Numbered from the stretch's first letter, positions 20,941 to 32,103 are shown. The stretch: 64,000 nucleotides of DNA from Bedellia somnulentella (GCA_963576735.1 OY755179.1:1550001-1614000), one strand, 5' to 3'. The notes: generated from the sequence alone by a model not told the origin. Translations and numbers: made by a program.

Positions 20941-21188
20941 AAATTACAATTCTATTTCAGTCTTGTAAAACTGCGCACTTGATAGTGTAGAGTTTGCCTG
21001 CAACATGGTAATACGCTTTCCAACCAGGGCGTCAGAATCTTAGCGGTTTTAGGAATTAAGAAGCCAAGTACATACACATAGCACACGCATTCAATCCTAT
21101 TTACGAGCAATAAGCTTATTAGATACTTATTACATGCCTTGGAAAACGAGGCAAGATATAAGTTATAATACAATGCATTTTATTTTTA

Positions 21189-21398
21189 TGAGTTGTACTT
21201 AGTCATGTGACCGTGTATTCGTACAAAACGACGATAGGCCTGCGCCCTATCACGTGAGTACACTGTCCATGCAAAACGTGGGTACTCTGAACGCCAGGTG
21301 ACAATGTCACGTGATGTTCAGAAGTATTAGTACCTCTGCCAACCCCTTCGGGGATATTCAGCGTGAACGTTTATGTTTATGTTTTATGTTATGTTTAC
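21189..21398 (+). mobile_element. S2 SINE, 5'-truncated
   Basis: Begins inside the body at gagttgtacttagtcatgtg and ends in the ATGTT tail. Confidence 0.8.
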
Positions 21399-21509
21399 AA
21401 TGCATTTTTTAAATGTATTTTGTTCTCTTTAACTAATTAATTGCATTTAATTAAACGACAACGAACAATAGATATTTACTTTTACCCAGTGGGTTTTTTT
21501 TTAATAAAG

Positions 21510-21624
21510 GTAGGTCAGTGATAAATCTCCAGCCACCACCGTTAATAACTTCAATACCCTTGGCCCCCTCTTATGACACCCGCAGGAAGAAACGGGTAAG
21601 TGCTATTCTACGCCGACATCAGAC
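21510..21624 (-). repeat. R1 fragment, diverged
   Basis: Retains aataaaggt, gataaatctccagcc, and the 5' block ending 'gccgacatcagac'. Confidence 0.55.
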
Positions 21625-21729
21625 ATCATTCGAATCACACACATCACATAATTTTCCATGTTAGACAATGGGAGACATTGTAAACAAAGATTGCACATGA
21701 TGGGTTAGTCACTTCGCTCTCTGTTCGTC

Positions 21730-21932
21730 TATTGGCGTGGGTGTTCGTAAGAGGCGTCTCAGGGTATCAGGTCTTTTAAAGAAGTTAGTGGGGTTGCGGT
21801 TGGAGGCCCATTAGCAGTCACGTTTATTAAAAAAAAAATCCTTACAAAATTTCTAAAAGTGGCTGAGGATTTCGTATTCTGAAGCTCTGGCTAGCTGCTG
21901 TAGGAATTTACAGTCGTGAGTTTATATGATTT
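21730..21932 (+). repeat. R1 copy, old and diverged
   Basis: Starts at gtgggtgttcgtaagaggcg and ends tacagtcgtgagtttatatg. Many substitutions and no pure tail. Confidence 0.6.
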
Positions 21933-22039
21933 TTTTACCAGCACAGATTTAGGTATGTTCTTTAACTTGTAATGTCTAGTAACTCTAATAAGTCTCATAA
22001 GTTTCTACATAGTAAGAAATCATACCTTAATCTGTGCAG

Positions 22040-22180
22040 ATAAAATAAAGATTTTTGGTGATGGGTCTCCAACCGCATCGCCCAAAAATCCAATAAAAAG
22101 TTCCTATACCCTTAGTTGCCTCTTACGACACCCGTGGGTAGAAAGGGGTAGCAACATTCTAAGCCGGCGATACACGGCAA
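22040..22180 (-). mobile_element. R1 fragment, 'cacggca' subfamily
   Basis: 5' half only: gatttttggtgatgggtctc through cgatacacggcaa. Confidence 0.7.
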
Positions 22181-22184
22181 ACTA

Positions 22185-22650
22185 GGCTATATCTAACAAA
22201 AATAATAATTACAGTCTAAATATAAATTCAACTCCAAACAAAACGAGCCGTATGTATGGGTGGTGCGGTCATACAGCGATCGCTTTGAAAACGATATAGT
22301 TCTGTTGGAAGGTTACCCGGGATAATCCGCGCCATTGTTAGCTATTTTAATGCTTATTTCTATTGTGCTCGCTTCATATTAACTCATACGGGGCTAATCG
22401 CTGTATTATCCGGACCTACCTCCAAATCTTGCCTACTTTGCCATTGACAGCTGCATGGCTGTTTCGTCACACTGTTTACGAACTGTCGTGTCCATATATG
22501 GATGAGTATAGCGGATTATCAAGTTGAGTTACACGATTAAATGATTCGTTTTAGGTATTGGCGAAATGATGGGAAGCGTAATGTAATATTAGTATATATT
22601 TATTTAATAATTTAAGAAAAGTTAAATTATTTTAATATTATATTGTTTTG
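22185..22650. other. Apparently unique DNA
   Basis: GC-richer than its surroundings, with no frame of note and no match to the repeat families seen here. Confidence 0.4.
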
Positions 22651-22652
22651 TT

Positions 22653-22903
22653 TGCTGTGTAGTGTCGGCTTAGAATAGCACTACCCCATTTCTTCCGGTG
22701 GGTGTACGTAAGAGGCGACTAACGGTATTGGAGCTTTTAAGGGATTTTTGGGCGATGCGGTTGGAGACCCATCACCAACAACCTTTATTTCACCGTCTTT
22801 TCCCCACGCAACTTCCAAAGGTGGCTGAGGAATGTCTCATTCCCTAGCTCTGGCTACCCCTTCAAGGGATTTATAGCCGTGAGTATATGTATGTATGTAT
22901 GTA
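22653..22903 (+). mobile_element. R1 repeat, full-length
   Basis: TGCTGTGTAG through (TATG)n. Flanked by ttatattg, with eight extra bases (ttttgttt) between the left duplication and the element. Confidence 0.85.
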
Positions 22904-23162
22904 TTATATTGGCGTTGGTTGTAACAGAGACAACCTTTATAAATATGATTGCAGGCCATAGAGGATTTAAGTAAATAGAAACGAAAGTAAGAACGCCAAT
23001 ATATCCGTAAACGATTCAGGGCATTTCAACTGACTTAAACGAAGCCAATGTATGGCCAACAACAATCAGAACATTGAATCAACCAATCAAGGTGTAAAGA
23101 CAACTTATTTTGACTATTAATTTTTAGTGGTTTTTTTTATATTTTTTTGTTCTGGACTACAA

Positions 23163-23538
23163 ACGTGATAGCTCAATGGGTAGAACACCAGTTAACGTGC
23201 AAGAGACTAGTGTTCAAATCCCAGGTCGGGCCTACACCAATTTGTCTTTTCTAAAGACATTTGTGTGGTTAATTTACCATGGTTGTTAACGGTGAGGGAA
23301 AACATCGTGAGGAAACCCACATGGCTGAGTTGTACTTAGTCATAGTCATGTGACAGTGTGTTCGTACAAAACGGCGATAGGCCTGCCCCCTATCACGTGA
23401 GTACACTGTCTATGCAAAACGTGGGTACTCTGAACACCAGGCGAAAAAGTCACGTGATGTTCAGAAGTATTAGTACCTCTGCCAACCCCTTCGGGGATAT
23501 TCGGCGTGAACGTTTATGTTTATGTTATTATGTTATTG
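23163..23538 (+). mobile_element. S2 tRNA-derived SINE, full-length
   Basis: Head gtgatagctcaatgggtaga with B box gtgttcaaatcccagg, ending 'gaacgtttatgtttatgtta'. One internal short duplication (tagtcatagtcatgtg) is private to this copy. Confidence 0.85.
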
Positions 23539-23629
23539 TTTCCTGACTACGTTTTGTTTCCGCTCTATTTAGTCAAGTCCTCTAAGTCGTAGGCAACGTA
23601 CAATACTAGATTGAGTAGTCATATTATGA

Positions 23630-23830
23630 AAGAAAGAAAGAAAGAAAGAAAGAAAAATAATTTATTTGGCAATAAAATAATAATATTACAATCGTTGGAT
23701 GAATTACAAAGGTTACCGAATCGGTTCTGGCTCAGCATATGTGCCTCAGCTGCGTATCGCGCAGGGCACATCAGCTGAAGCACGCTGGTTTTCAGCCAGC
23801 ACCAGTTTTTATAACATTATACAAAAATTT
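23630..23830 (-). mobile_element. LINE 3' end with (CTTT)n tail
   Basis: Plus strand (gaaa)n at 23630-23656 is followed by aataatttatttggcaataaa and a GC-rich block. Read on the minus strand this is a 3' end with AATAAA signals and a (CTTT)n tail. The GC-rich block repeats 'cagctg..gcacat' in inverted orientation. A similar ending lies at 39315-39550. Confidence 0.45.
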
Positions 23831-23839
23831 AAATGAAAT

Positions 23840-24700
23840 CAACAGTATTGTTGTAACATATTTTCAAACAAACAATATTATCAAATATGCGTTTCTAAAT
23901 CTTGCACAAATAAAATTGATGTTTTTATTTTTTTTAGAAACATATAAATAGTTTGGCTTAATCAATTACATACATCGCCGACAGAGAAAGTGACAATATT
24001 TCTATTTTGCACATCAGAGTTTTTTTCTCCTTTTAATACATTTTACAAATTACAAATTATAATAGCATGACAACAACAGAACAACACAAAACAATTACAG
24101 TAAATGTAAGTTCTTATGTTATATCCTAACACTAACACTAATGTTAACACTGTAGTGATTATGGTTACATAGACGGATTACGAATATAGATTAGGGTAGG
24201 TTTGTAACACAAAGTATGATTGGTGACGATTCTTCAGCCACAACGCCCCACAATTTACAAGTATAACTAATATAGACGATAGCGGTTGATAAATAATAGA
24301 ATTCATACAGCGAAACTTGTCACTCAGTCTGTAAAAAATCTATATTTTTTCAAATGCAATTAATTGTCGCATTGTGAATGTAAAATCCCCTACAATTAAA
24401 CTTAACTTCCTCCAGTATTAAATGTATAATGACTTCATTAGTGTTATATTTCTAATCACCGATTTTTTAATATTTTTAGAAGATTTAGTAGAATGTTCTG
24501 TCATCTTCCCCAGCATTGCTAGCTTTTAAAAATAACTAAACTTTATATAACTATTTAAGTGTATGAAATAAATAATTAATTATATACTAGGACACTCACT
24601 CAACAGATCATTTTAAACCCTAGGAAAGTACATACAATAAATTGGGGGGAAATAAAATACTAACTTAAATATATACTTAATAATATATTACACATTATGA
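23840..24700. other. AT-rich DNA, nothing recognised
   Basis: No gene. A faint R1 trace (gattggtgacgattcttcag) is near 24216. Confidence 0.4.
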
Positions 24701-24716
24701 TCATATAAATGTTGGT

Positions 24717-24787
24717 CTCAGCACGATTTGAACGCGTCACCCCCGTACCCAAAAGCTAGTCACCTAACAACTAGGCCACGGTCATCG
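24717..24787 (-). repeat. tRNA-like SINE head or degraded tRNA
   Basis: The minus strand reads gaccgtggcctagttgttag (A-box-like) and cgcgttcaaatcg (B-box-like), with 72-base spacing typical of a tRNA. The stems do not pair fully, so it is called a relic. Confidence 0.45.
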
Positions 24788-24849
24788 TCAAATCAAACAA
24801 ATCTATTTTCGTATCAATCAAACGATTTTCGAGTCCCATAAACTTACAA

Positions 24850-24960
24850 TTCTTTAGTCCACCATCCTTCCCCACTCTACTTACCTGGTCAACTCAGGAG
24901 TGGCTGATTCCGAAACTCTGGCTACCTCTTTCTGAGATCCATAGCCGTAAATACAGATTG
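24850..24960 (+). repeat. R1 3' half, diverged
   Basis: ccaccatccttccccactct through ccatagccgtaaata. Confidence 0.55.
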
Positions 24961-24999
24961 TTAATCCTCAAAATAACTAATCAAATGATTGTCATCATA

Positions 25000-25249
25000 A
25001 TCATACATACATACATATACTCACGGCTGTAATTCCCTAGAAGGGGTAGCCAGAGCCAAGGAATTATAAATTTCTCAGCCACTTTTGGAAGTTGCGTGGG
25101 GAAAAGATGGTGAAATAAAGGTTTTTGGTGATGGGTCTCCAACCGCATCGCCCAAAAATACCTTAAAAGCCCAATACCGTTAGTCGCCTCTTACGATCAC
25201 CCACGGGTAGAAATGGGGTAGTGTTATTCTAAGCCGATACTACACGGCA
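25000..25249 (-). mobile_element. R1 repeat, full-length, 'cacggca' subfamily
   Basis: Target duplication catcataatc on both sides (near 24990 and 25248), partly overlapping the terminal 'gca'. Confidence 0.85.
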
Positions 25250-27290
25250 TCATAATCGTCATTATAATATAGAAATTAGGAGCAGCAATTAATGGGAAAG
25301 CATTTAAGAGGGTCGATTGTTGACATGGCGTCACGAGTCGTCGAGTGCGACCAATATTTGCCGGAACGGGACACCGTAAAGATGTTTCCGGTGGTTGAAA
25401 GTATCGAATTAACATCACAAACATTCGCCCAGAGCTTTTTTGCCGGCAGCTGACTGACATGACTAATTACACCAATTACAGGCAAATACAACTCTCGGGT
25501 TTCGGGCTGCCACCTTTGTCAATATTTGCTGAGAGCCTCAGCCCTCGGCTTGCCCTGTCCTACGTTTATCGTATAAAATTTTAGTATTTTAATGTTGTTA
25601 ATGGTAGTTATATGGCTTTTAGCCAATGCCCTGTGAATTGAACGAGCAGTCGTTTGTTTCGTATTTTTTAATACATGAATAAAGTAGTTACTTACGCGTT
25701 TGAGACCAGGTAATTAATTGCTTATCCCTGCTCAAACGCTCACCAGAGATAATTATTATATTATAGACATATAGTAATAATCTACAAATTTAGTAAAAAT
25801 TTAACTATGTGTACAACAAGTACAAGTATACAATGTAAAGAATTATATCATAATCGCTGTCTTTTCATAAATAATATAAGCTTGAAATTTGAAAGGAAAA
25901 TGTTGTAAAAGTTTAATTAAATGTTTATTATCATTTAACCTTGCCATGATCTCGTTGTCTGTATAGTATAACATACATCTGCGTGACTAGATACGTTACG
26001 ATAAGTATGATAGGGCTAAATGAACAAAAGTTGAGGAGCCGATTTAAGTTAACGAAGATATAACAAAAGAGAGTTACGAATGTAAGCGTCAGAGAAGAAA
26101 AAGGTAAAATTCCATTTTCTATGTACCTTCCAATCATAGCCAGTTGTAAATAAATAAATAAAAAAAATAAAAAGCGTTTATTTACGAGAAACAAGAGTTA
26201 AATAAGGTGGTAGGTTTTTTTTAAATAGTTCATCTTGTTCTCCCTTGCGGCGTGTAAATACTTATTACATTGGTTTAAAATTGGTTACGTTTAATAAAAT
26301 AGTAAAGCTTTAATTTTTCATCAAATATTACATTTTGCTAAAAAGTCTTTCACAGAGTATATACAATTGTCAATCAAATAATTAAATAATACAGTTTTAA
26401 ATTTATTAAATGTCAATTTTTTCGTGTCGTCACTAATAGTATTATATAATGTAATGGACATTTCGTAACAATTTCGTAATTATAAGTCGTCTTCCAAAGA
26501 TTCATAGTCTTATTTTTATCTTTACGCCGTCGTAAAGTACGGTAAACACTTCTTTCCAGAGTAAAATGCAAAAACATACTGAACGACTAAAGAATAAATA
26601 ACGATTGGAATAAGATAAAAACTTTAAAAGAAGTAATCCTCAAAGGAGCAGGTGACAGGTTATCTTTAATAGAAGGAAAACTGATTAAAAAAACAGACAA
26701 AACCAATAAAAAACCTCAACAAAATAGCGGAGAAAAAGGACAATTACCTACTATTAAGTTCCCATGACGGTGTTGAGTTTACAACTGAAAAGAACATATC
26801 TTTTGTGGTCGTGTGCAAGACTCCAGGATTAGTTGATGTCTAACAAGGATTCAATATGGCTGACTTGTCTGTAAGAAGTAGTAACAACGCCAGCGGCGAC
26901 TTACCGCTGCCACGTCTTTTCACCGCTCGCAAAAATCTCCTTTCAATGACAGTTTTTTACAACTGCAGATTGATATACCTATTACTATTTGTTTGTTAAA
27001 TCGTTTTGTTGACGGCTTTATTTAATACCAATGGCTTTGTCCTATTGTGGTGATGTTGTCATTCGATTTGTTTGGCTTCCGGTTACATGTCTGAAATGCC
27101 TAAAGGATAGTCATGTTAAATACTGATAAATTGCCTACATAACTGAGTCTTGAACTAAATAAATACATATTAAATTACTATTATAAAACAATTAGATGAA
27201 AAACATACACTTAGCCTTGAAATTTACTAAAGCATATTAAATTAAATGTCTACTACACACATATCAAAATGTGAGAAAAGCATACACATT
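25250..27290. other. Upstream region of goosecoid, no gene recognised
   Basis: 25250-25570 is GC-richer, apparently unique DNA without a convincing frame. 25696-25739 holds a 9-bp perfect inverted repeat (GCGTTTGAG/CTCAAACGC). Around 26130-26600 lies an AT-rich stretch that may be an old minus-strand LINE 3' end with an AAAT tail. Short palindromes and A-rich runs make up the rest. Confidence 0.4.
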
Positions 27291-27299
27291 AGGTGAAAT

Positions 27300-27717
27300 T
27301 AAACGCAGACACAAACTCAGTACATAGCCGTGATGAAACACGTCGTTATATAGGATTAGCATATAATCTGCTTGGGCGCGTCACATTGTCACATCCATTA
27401 AGTCGGAGGGCGGCGCTAGGGTGGCCGCGCCCACCGCCCGCCGCCGCCGCCGCCGCTCGCGTCCCATCCGTCGCATTGCTACGAGAAGCTTCGCGCGGTG
27501 ATGAGTCACTCTTGACTCCTCGGGTTAAAACTTAGAAATAGAGACATAAGAATTAAAAGTGAATATTCATAAACAAAGCAAAACTATTAAATATATAAAT
27601 GAGTGCCACATCAAAACAATAAAAAGCAAACACAACAACAAATTTGAAGTTGTTAGTTTAACAGCGTTAAAAATAGAGGAGAGTGAAAGGTGTGTACAGG
27701 GTGATGAGTGTGGTGAA
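27300..27717 (+). promoter_or_regulatory. Promoter and 5' UTR region of goosecoid (predicted)
   Basis: A GC-rich island (27405-27520, with a run of CCG/CGC triplets) directly precedes exon 1 in otherwise AT-rich DNA. TCAGT initiator-like bases lie at 27317-27321, but no TATA box is seen at -30. An out-of-frame ATG at 27704 opens a six-codon upstream frame that ends at 27724, overlapping the start codon at 27718. The transcription start is not determined. Confidence 0.4.
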
Positions 27718-27931
27718 ATGGTGAGCGGCGAGGTGAGCCGGGGCATGGAGGCGGGCTGGCGCGACGGGCCGGCGCTGCTGAGCACGGCGCTGCTGCTGGG
27801 CGGGGCGCTGCCGCCGCGGCCGCCGCTCTTCACCATCGACAGCATCCTGGCGCCGCGCCCGCCGCCGCTGCCGCAGCTGCAACTGCATCATTTTGCGCAC
27901 TCGCCGTTTCATACGGCTCATGACTTTTTTG
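27718..27931 (+). CDS. Gsc: Goosecoid homeobox protein, coding exon 1
   Basis: Encodes 71 residues plus one base, ending at the donor G|GTAAGA at 27932. The ATG at 27718 is the first in-frame methionine; a second in-frame ATG lies nine codons later. Residues 37-46, LFTIDSILAP, match the goosecoid/engrailed-type (eh1-like) repressor motif F-x-I-D-x-I-L, which in this family recruits Groucho-type corepressors. The remainder is rich in Leu, Ala and Pro, then His. The exon is strongly GC-rich, unlike the intron. Joined to exon 2 the one base plus GT makes a glycine codon, so the phases agree. Goosecoid is a nuclear paired-like (K50) homeodomain repressor; in insects it is expressed in the foregut and head region (known for the family). 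Confidence 0.85.
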
Positions 27932-27944
27932 GTAAGATTTCTTG

Positions 27945-28060
27945 GAAAAGAGAAAGCAGAATGTATAAAAAGATTGATGGATGAGATGGTGCACTAAGCT
28001 AGAGATGTTTGTCAGAATCGTACGAAGTGGCGATCGATGGAGGCGAGGAAAAATATACTG
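27945..28060 (+). mobile_element. LINE C-terminal relic just inside intron 1
   Basis: Starting about 14 bases after the splice donor, the plus strand reads like the C-terminal end of the RTE-like family (C-[IM]-K-R-L-M-D followed by a W-R-S motif), with stops. It is too short for certainty. Confidence 0.4.
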
Positions 28061-28474
28061 CGTGCTTACTAATTATTTATTTTAGACTATGTTCATATGT
28101 GTTCGTTATAATAAAAATACTTGGAAATTAGTGTAAGTGCATAAAATGATATTATTTTATAATTAGTAGTCAGGCGGTTAAACGTCACGGATTTCCGTAA
28201 TTAGCCCGGCATGGCAGTTTATTTAATATGGATCTAGTGGTCATCTAAATCTCCTAGCCTAATTCCGTCTGAAAGGCAAGTAGCTTATTCAGTCAGCTAG
28301 TTTTGTTACGAAAATCGGCTACCTCTACCTGGAGCACGTGAGCGACCGCCTCGTCAGCCTCAATGCACGCACGGCTTAAAGGACTGTCAAAAATGTTATT
28401 TAAGAAAAAACCAGCTACATTCACAAGTATCATACACCTAACTACTAGACAGAGAGAAAAAAATTATAATAATA

Positions 28475-28576
28475 AGCATAACGTTCACGCTGAATATCCC
28501 CGAAGGGGTTGGCAGAGGTACTAATACTTCTGAACATCACGTGACTTTGTCACCTGGTGTTCAGAGTACCCACGTA
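28475..28576 (-). mobile_element. S2 SINE, 3' part only
   Basis: aagcataacgttcacgctga through cagagtacccacgt. This is the tail-proximal 100 bases, i.e. a 5'-truncated insertion. Confidence 0.75.
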
Positions 28577-28849
28577 AGAAAAAAAATAAAAACTTCTATA
28601 AGATCTAAATAAAATGAAATAAATTCTTCTCGACATTCCACCAATCTAAGTCTATACTACACAGCATATGTTTATATATCTTTCAATATTATATGTTTTT
28701 TAATTTATACTCACATTACAATTACCCTTTTTCTGTATACAGAAGATAATATTTGATATCTTAAAGTAATCATGTCATCACATGATCATAGATAAAATAT
28801 TTTCGCATAAATGTCTATTCATGAATCGATTAGTTAAAAGTAACCATTA

Positions 28850-28974
28850 TCTTCTTCTATACTTATAATAAATCTGTAGAGAGGTCAATTCTGTACATGA
28901 AATATATTTTCAAAATAACCATCAGGTGGTGATTAGGGATCGATACTGATGCCAAAAATGCAATCAGTAAAATT

Positions 28975-29016
<42 letters not shown>

Positions 29017-29459
29017 GGTTTGTATGTTCCTTATGGAAACAAAAACTACTCGACGGATTTTAACGAAACTTGGTACAATTATTCTTCATACACCTGCGCA
29101 GGTTTTTGTATACTTTCCAGCTGAGTAGTAAAGGGGAATTTTGGGAAATTTTGGGAAAACGGGAGAAGTTACTCTATTTTTTAAGCTTCCGTCGCGTGTG
29201 CTGCCTCAATGGTTGAACCTACATAGAAATCATGTGTGACGGAAATATTCGTCATAAAATTATCTAAAAAAAAATCTCAGCAGTTTATGTCTATCTTTTA
29301 CGGTTGACTCACAATAACACGTGTAATTCCCGATAGCTTAGCAGTTCGGATCATTCTGATTATGTTTGTTTACTCTTACGTTTGTAAAAGTCTCACTTCT
29401 ATATTATATGATATTTAAAAAAACAACGCTACCCGTGCGAAGCTGGGACGATCCACTAG
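28850..29459 (+). mobile_element. Non-autonomous Helitron (610 bp)
   Basis: Starts TC (TCTTCTTCTATACTTATAAT), ends CTAG preceded by a short GC hairpin (cccgtgcgaagctggg), and sits exactly between A (28849) and T (29460), as Helitrons do. It contains a (GTCT)n run at 28976-29015 and the phrase 'ctactcgacggattttaacg' typical of abundant lepidopteran short Helitrons (from memory). No Rep or helicase coding. Confidence 0.75.
28976..29016. repeat. (GTCT)n microsatellite inside the Helitron
   Basis: About ten uninterrupted GTCT units, the last changed to gtcg. Confidence 0.85.
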
Positions 29460-29739
29460 TTTTGAAATAAGAATTACTATGTATTGCTTGCGCATATTAA
29501 CGAAATTGATTATACGGTTAAATCTTCTTAGTTTTTTAAAGTAAATAATACTTAAATTTAATAGATTAATTGATCTAAAAGTTGCAACCAAAATTTAGCA
29601 TCTAAACCAAATTCTATATATTTTTTAAGTTGGCTTTGAATTACATTTTACCTTCAATAGTGTGCTTGTTTGTATGTTTTCCATTTTATTACATGTACTT
29701 AATGACGTTACTTAAACGAAAATATATGCTATGTGATCG

Positions 29740-30440
29740 AGTGAGAAATAGCGTGATTCGTGAAAGGTGCTGTGTGAAAGATGATATTGTAAAAAAGGTG
29801 GAAAAAGGAATGTTATGAAATGATTTGGCCACATAGAAACGATGCATGATAGTTAATTGCTGAAAGAGATCTATAAAGCCAATGTGGAAGGTTACGTTAA
29901 TAGAGGATGACCTCGGAGGACACATTACAACCAAGTAGAGAATACCGTGATAGCCCAGTGGGTAGAACACTCGGTTATCGTGCAAACGACTAGTGTTCAA
30001 ATCCTGGGTCGGGCCTACACCAATTTGTCTTTTCTAAAGACATATGTGTGGTTAATTTATCATGGTTGTTAACGGTGAGGGAAAACATCGTGAGGAAACC
30101 CACATGGCTGAGTTGTACTTAGTCATGTGACAGTGTATTCGTACAAAACGGCGATAGGCCTGCCCCCTATCACGTGAGTACACTGTCCATGCAAAACGTG
30201 GGTACTTTGACCACCAGGTGACAAAGTCACGTGATGTTCAGAAGTATTAGTACCTATGCCAACCCCTTCGGGGATATTCGGCGTGAACGTTTATGTTTAT
30301 AGAGAATACGCTCAAAAAGGCAGGTGTCCGAAGCATACTGAATAAAGGGCATGTATGAAAAGATTGATGGATGAAAACGAAGCTGGAGTGGTTTGCCATT
30401 ATCCAACAAAGTAGCGATCGATATGAATGTATGTATGTAT
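29740..30440 (+). pseudogene. LINE (RTE-like) C-terminal end, split by an S2 SINE
   Basis: 29750-29943 and 30300-30440 together read as the C-terminal end of a LINE polymerase, with frameshifts: a K-x-x-E-K-G-M-L motif, then W-F-G-H-[IV]-E, then a Lys/Arg-rich stretch and a final W motif. The relic ends in a (TATG)n tail at 30424-30440. This is the same C-terminal type as in the other TATG-tailed LINE relics of the window. Confidence 0.6.
29944..30300 (+). mobile_element. S2 tRNA-derived SINE, full-length
   Basis: One of the best-preserved S2 copies. A box tagcccagtgggtagaacac, B box gtgttcaaatcctgg, body, and a short tail. The sequence tagagaata flanks it on both sides within the LINE relic. 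Confidence 0.9.
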
Positions 30441-30741
30441 TAAACCAGTAATATACTACAAGTATATAGCACAAAAAAAGCTACTGCCGGAATATCAATT
30501 ATATTAATAATATTTATTCTTTCATAAAAACCTCCTACAAATTGCAAACATAGTGTAAAGTAATACGCTGTAACAAGTTAAAAACATAGTGAGGGATTCT
30601 AGGAAGAGGGCAAAACTTGGAAAATGTTCAATAACATTGCAAAGTTTATAGTATGCATTATAACTAAATTAAAAATTTAATAAACTTGCTAATTTTTTTA
30701 ATTACTACAAGATGTTTTTATATTTATTAATATTATTACCA

Positions 30742-31295
30742 TGCTGTGTAGTGCCGGCATATAATGTTACTACCCCTTCCAACCCACGGTTGTCGTAAGA
30801 GGCGACTAAGGGTATGGGGCTTTTTAAAGTGTTTATTGGGCGATGCGGTCGGAGACCCATCACCAAAGATACTTTATTCCTATCATCTTCTCCCCTACCA
30901 ACTTCCAAATGTGGCTGAGGAGTTTCTAGCACTGATGCTTTGGGTAACCCTTTATGGCATACTAGCTGACCCGACAGACTTCGTACTGTCAAATTTGCTT
31001 ATGACAAAGCTTAAGGCGTTTTTTTAATTAATTTAATAAAACCTCAAAAATTGTAGCCTATGTGTTATTCTGATGTATAAGCTATAGCCTATGTGTTATT
31101 CTGATGTATAAGCTATAGCCTATGTGTTATTCTGATGTATAAGCTATATTGTGGTAAAGTTTCATTCAAATCCATTCAGTAGTTTTTACGTGAAAGAGTA
31201 ACAAAGATCCATACATCCATACATCCATACTTACAAACTTTCGCCTTTATAATATTAATAGGATATTGCTGTGAGTATATGTATGTATGTATGTA
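30742..31295 (+). mobile_element. R1 repeat split by a Helitron
   Basis: R1 runs from TGCTGTGTAGTGCCGGC to 'ctttatggcata' (30961), and continues at 31264 with 'ttgctgtgagtatatg' and a (TATG)n tail. The join restores the R1 order exactly. Confidence 0.85.
30962..31263 (-). mobile_element. Non-autonomous Helitron (302 bp) inside R1
   Basis: On the minus strand it starts TCCTATTAATATTATAAA and ends GGTCAGCTAG, between A and T of the host repeat. It contains three tandem copies of a 31-base unit (tagcctatgtgttattctga...) at about 31052-31148 and four 'ccatacat' units. Confidence 0.75.
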
Positions 31296-31391
31296 GTAAT
31301 ACTAACATTTCTTTTAATGATTTTTTTAAAAGCCCGTTTTATTTACAAGTATGTCCAATGAAGGTAGGTGGAATGAAGGAATATATTGTAA

Positions 31392-31645
31392 TATACATAC
31401 ATACATACATATACTCACGACTATAAATCCCTAGAAGGGGTAGCCAAAGCTAAGGAATTAGAAATTCCTCAGCCTATTTTGTAAAGTTGAGCGGAGAAAA
31501 GATGGTAAAATAAAGGTTGTTGGTGATGGGTCTCCAACCGCATCGCCCAATATTTCCTTAAAAGCCCCAATACCGTTAGTGGCCTCTTACGTACACCCAC
31601 CGGAAGAAATGGGGTAGCGCTATTCTAAGCCGGCACTACACAGCA
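31392..31645 (-). mobile_element. R1 repeat with inverted 10-bp 5' addition
   Basis: Complete R1 followed directly by tgctgtgtag in the opposite orientation, making the perfect 20-base palindrome at 31636-31655. The duplication tatattgtaa (31382-31391 and 31656-31665) lies outside the palindrome, so the addition arose during insertion. Confidence 0.85.
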
Positions 31646-31856
31646 TGCTGTGTAGTATATTGTAACAGTAGAAACGTTTATATATTTGTTTATATAAAGA
31701 AGAAACTTTTTGTAGCTCACACCAAAGTGGTAATATATTCATAAGTCAATCAAATATCAGTGTAACAACTTACAAATATTTTAGCATTACAATTATTTAA
31801 TTTTTAAAAACAATAATGTCAAAATGGATACACACATTTTATCGACAATAATTTCT

Positions 31857-32103
31857 ACATACATACATATACTCACGGCTTTAAATCTCTTAATGGGGTA
31901 GCCAGAGCTTTGGAATGAGAAATTCCCCGGCCACTTTTGGAAGTTGATTAGGGAAAAGATGGTAATAATACATGTTTTTGGTAACGGGTCTCCAACCACA
32001 TCGCCAAAAATCACTTAAAAAGCCCCTATACCCTTAGTCGCCTCTTACGATCACCCACGGGTAGAAATGGGGTAGTGTTATTCTAAGCCGACACTACACG
32101 GCA
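31857..32103 (-). mobile_element. R1 repeat, full-length, 'cacggca' subfamily
   Basis: (CATA)n tail through CACTACACGGCA, very like the copies at 14414 and 17251. Confidence 0.8.

Noticed and set aside
27293..27535. 80-codon frame upstream of goosecoid as an extra exon
   Set aside because: Ends in a stop before exon 1 and has no recognisable domain; better read as promoter and 5' UTR.
27567..27921. Minus-strand frames opposite goosecoid exon 1
   Set aside because: They are GC-rich mirror frames of a well-supported coding exon.
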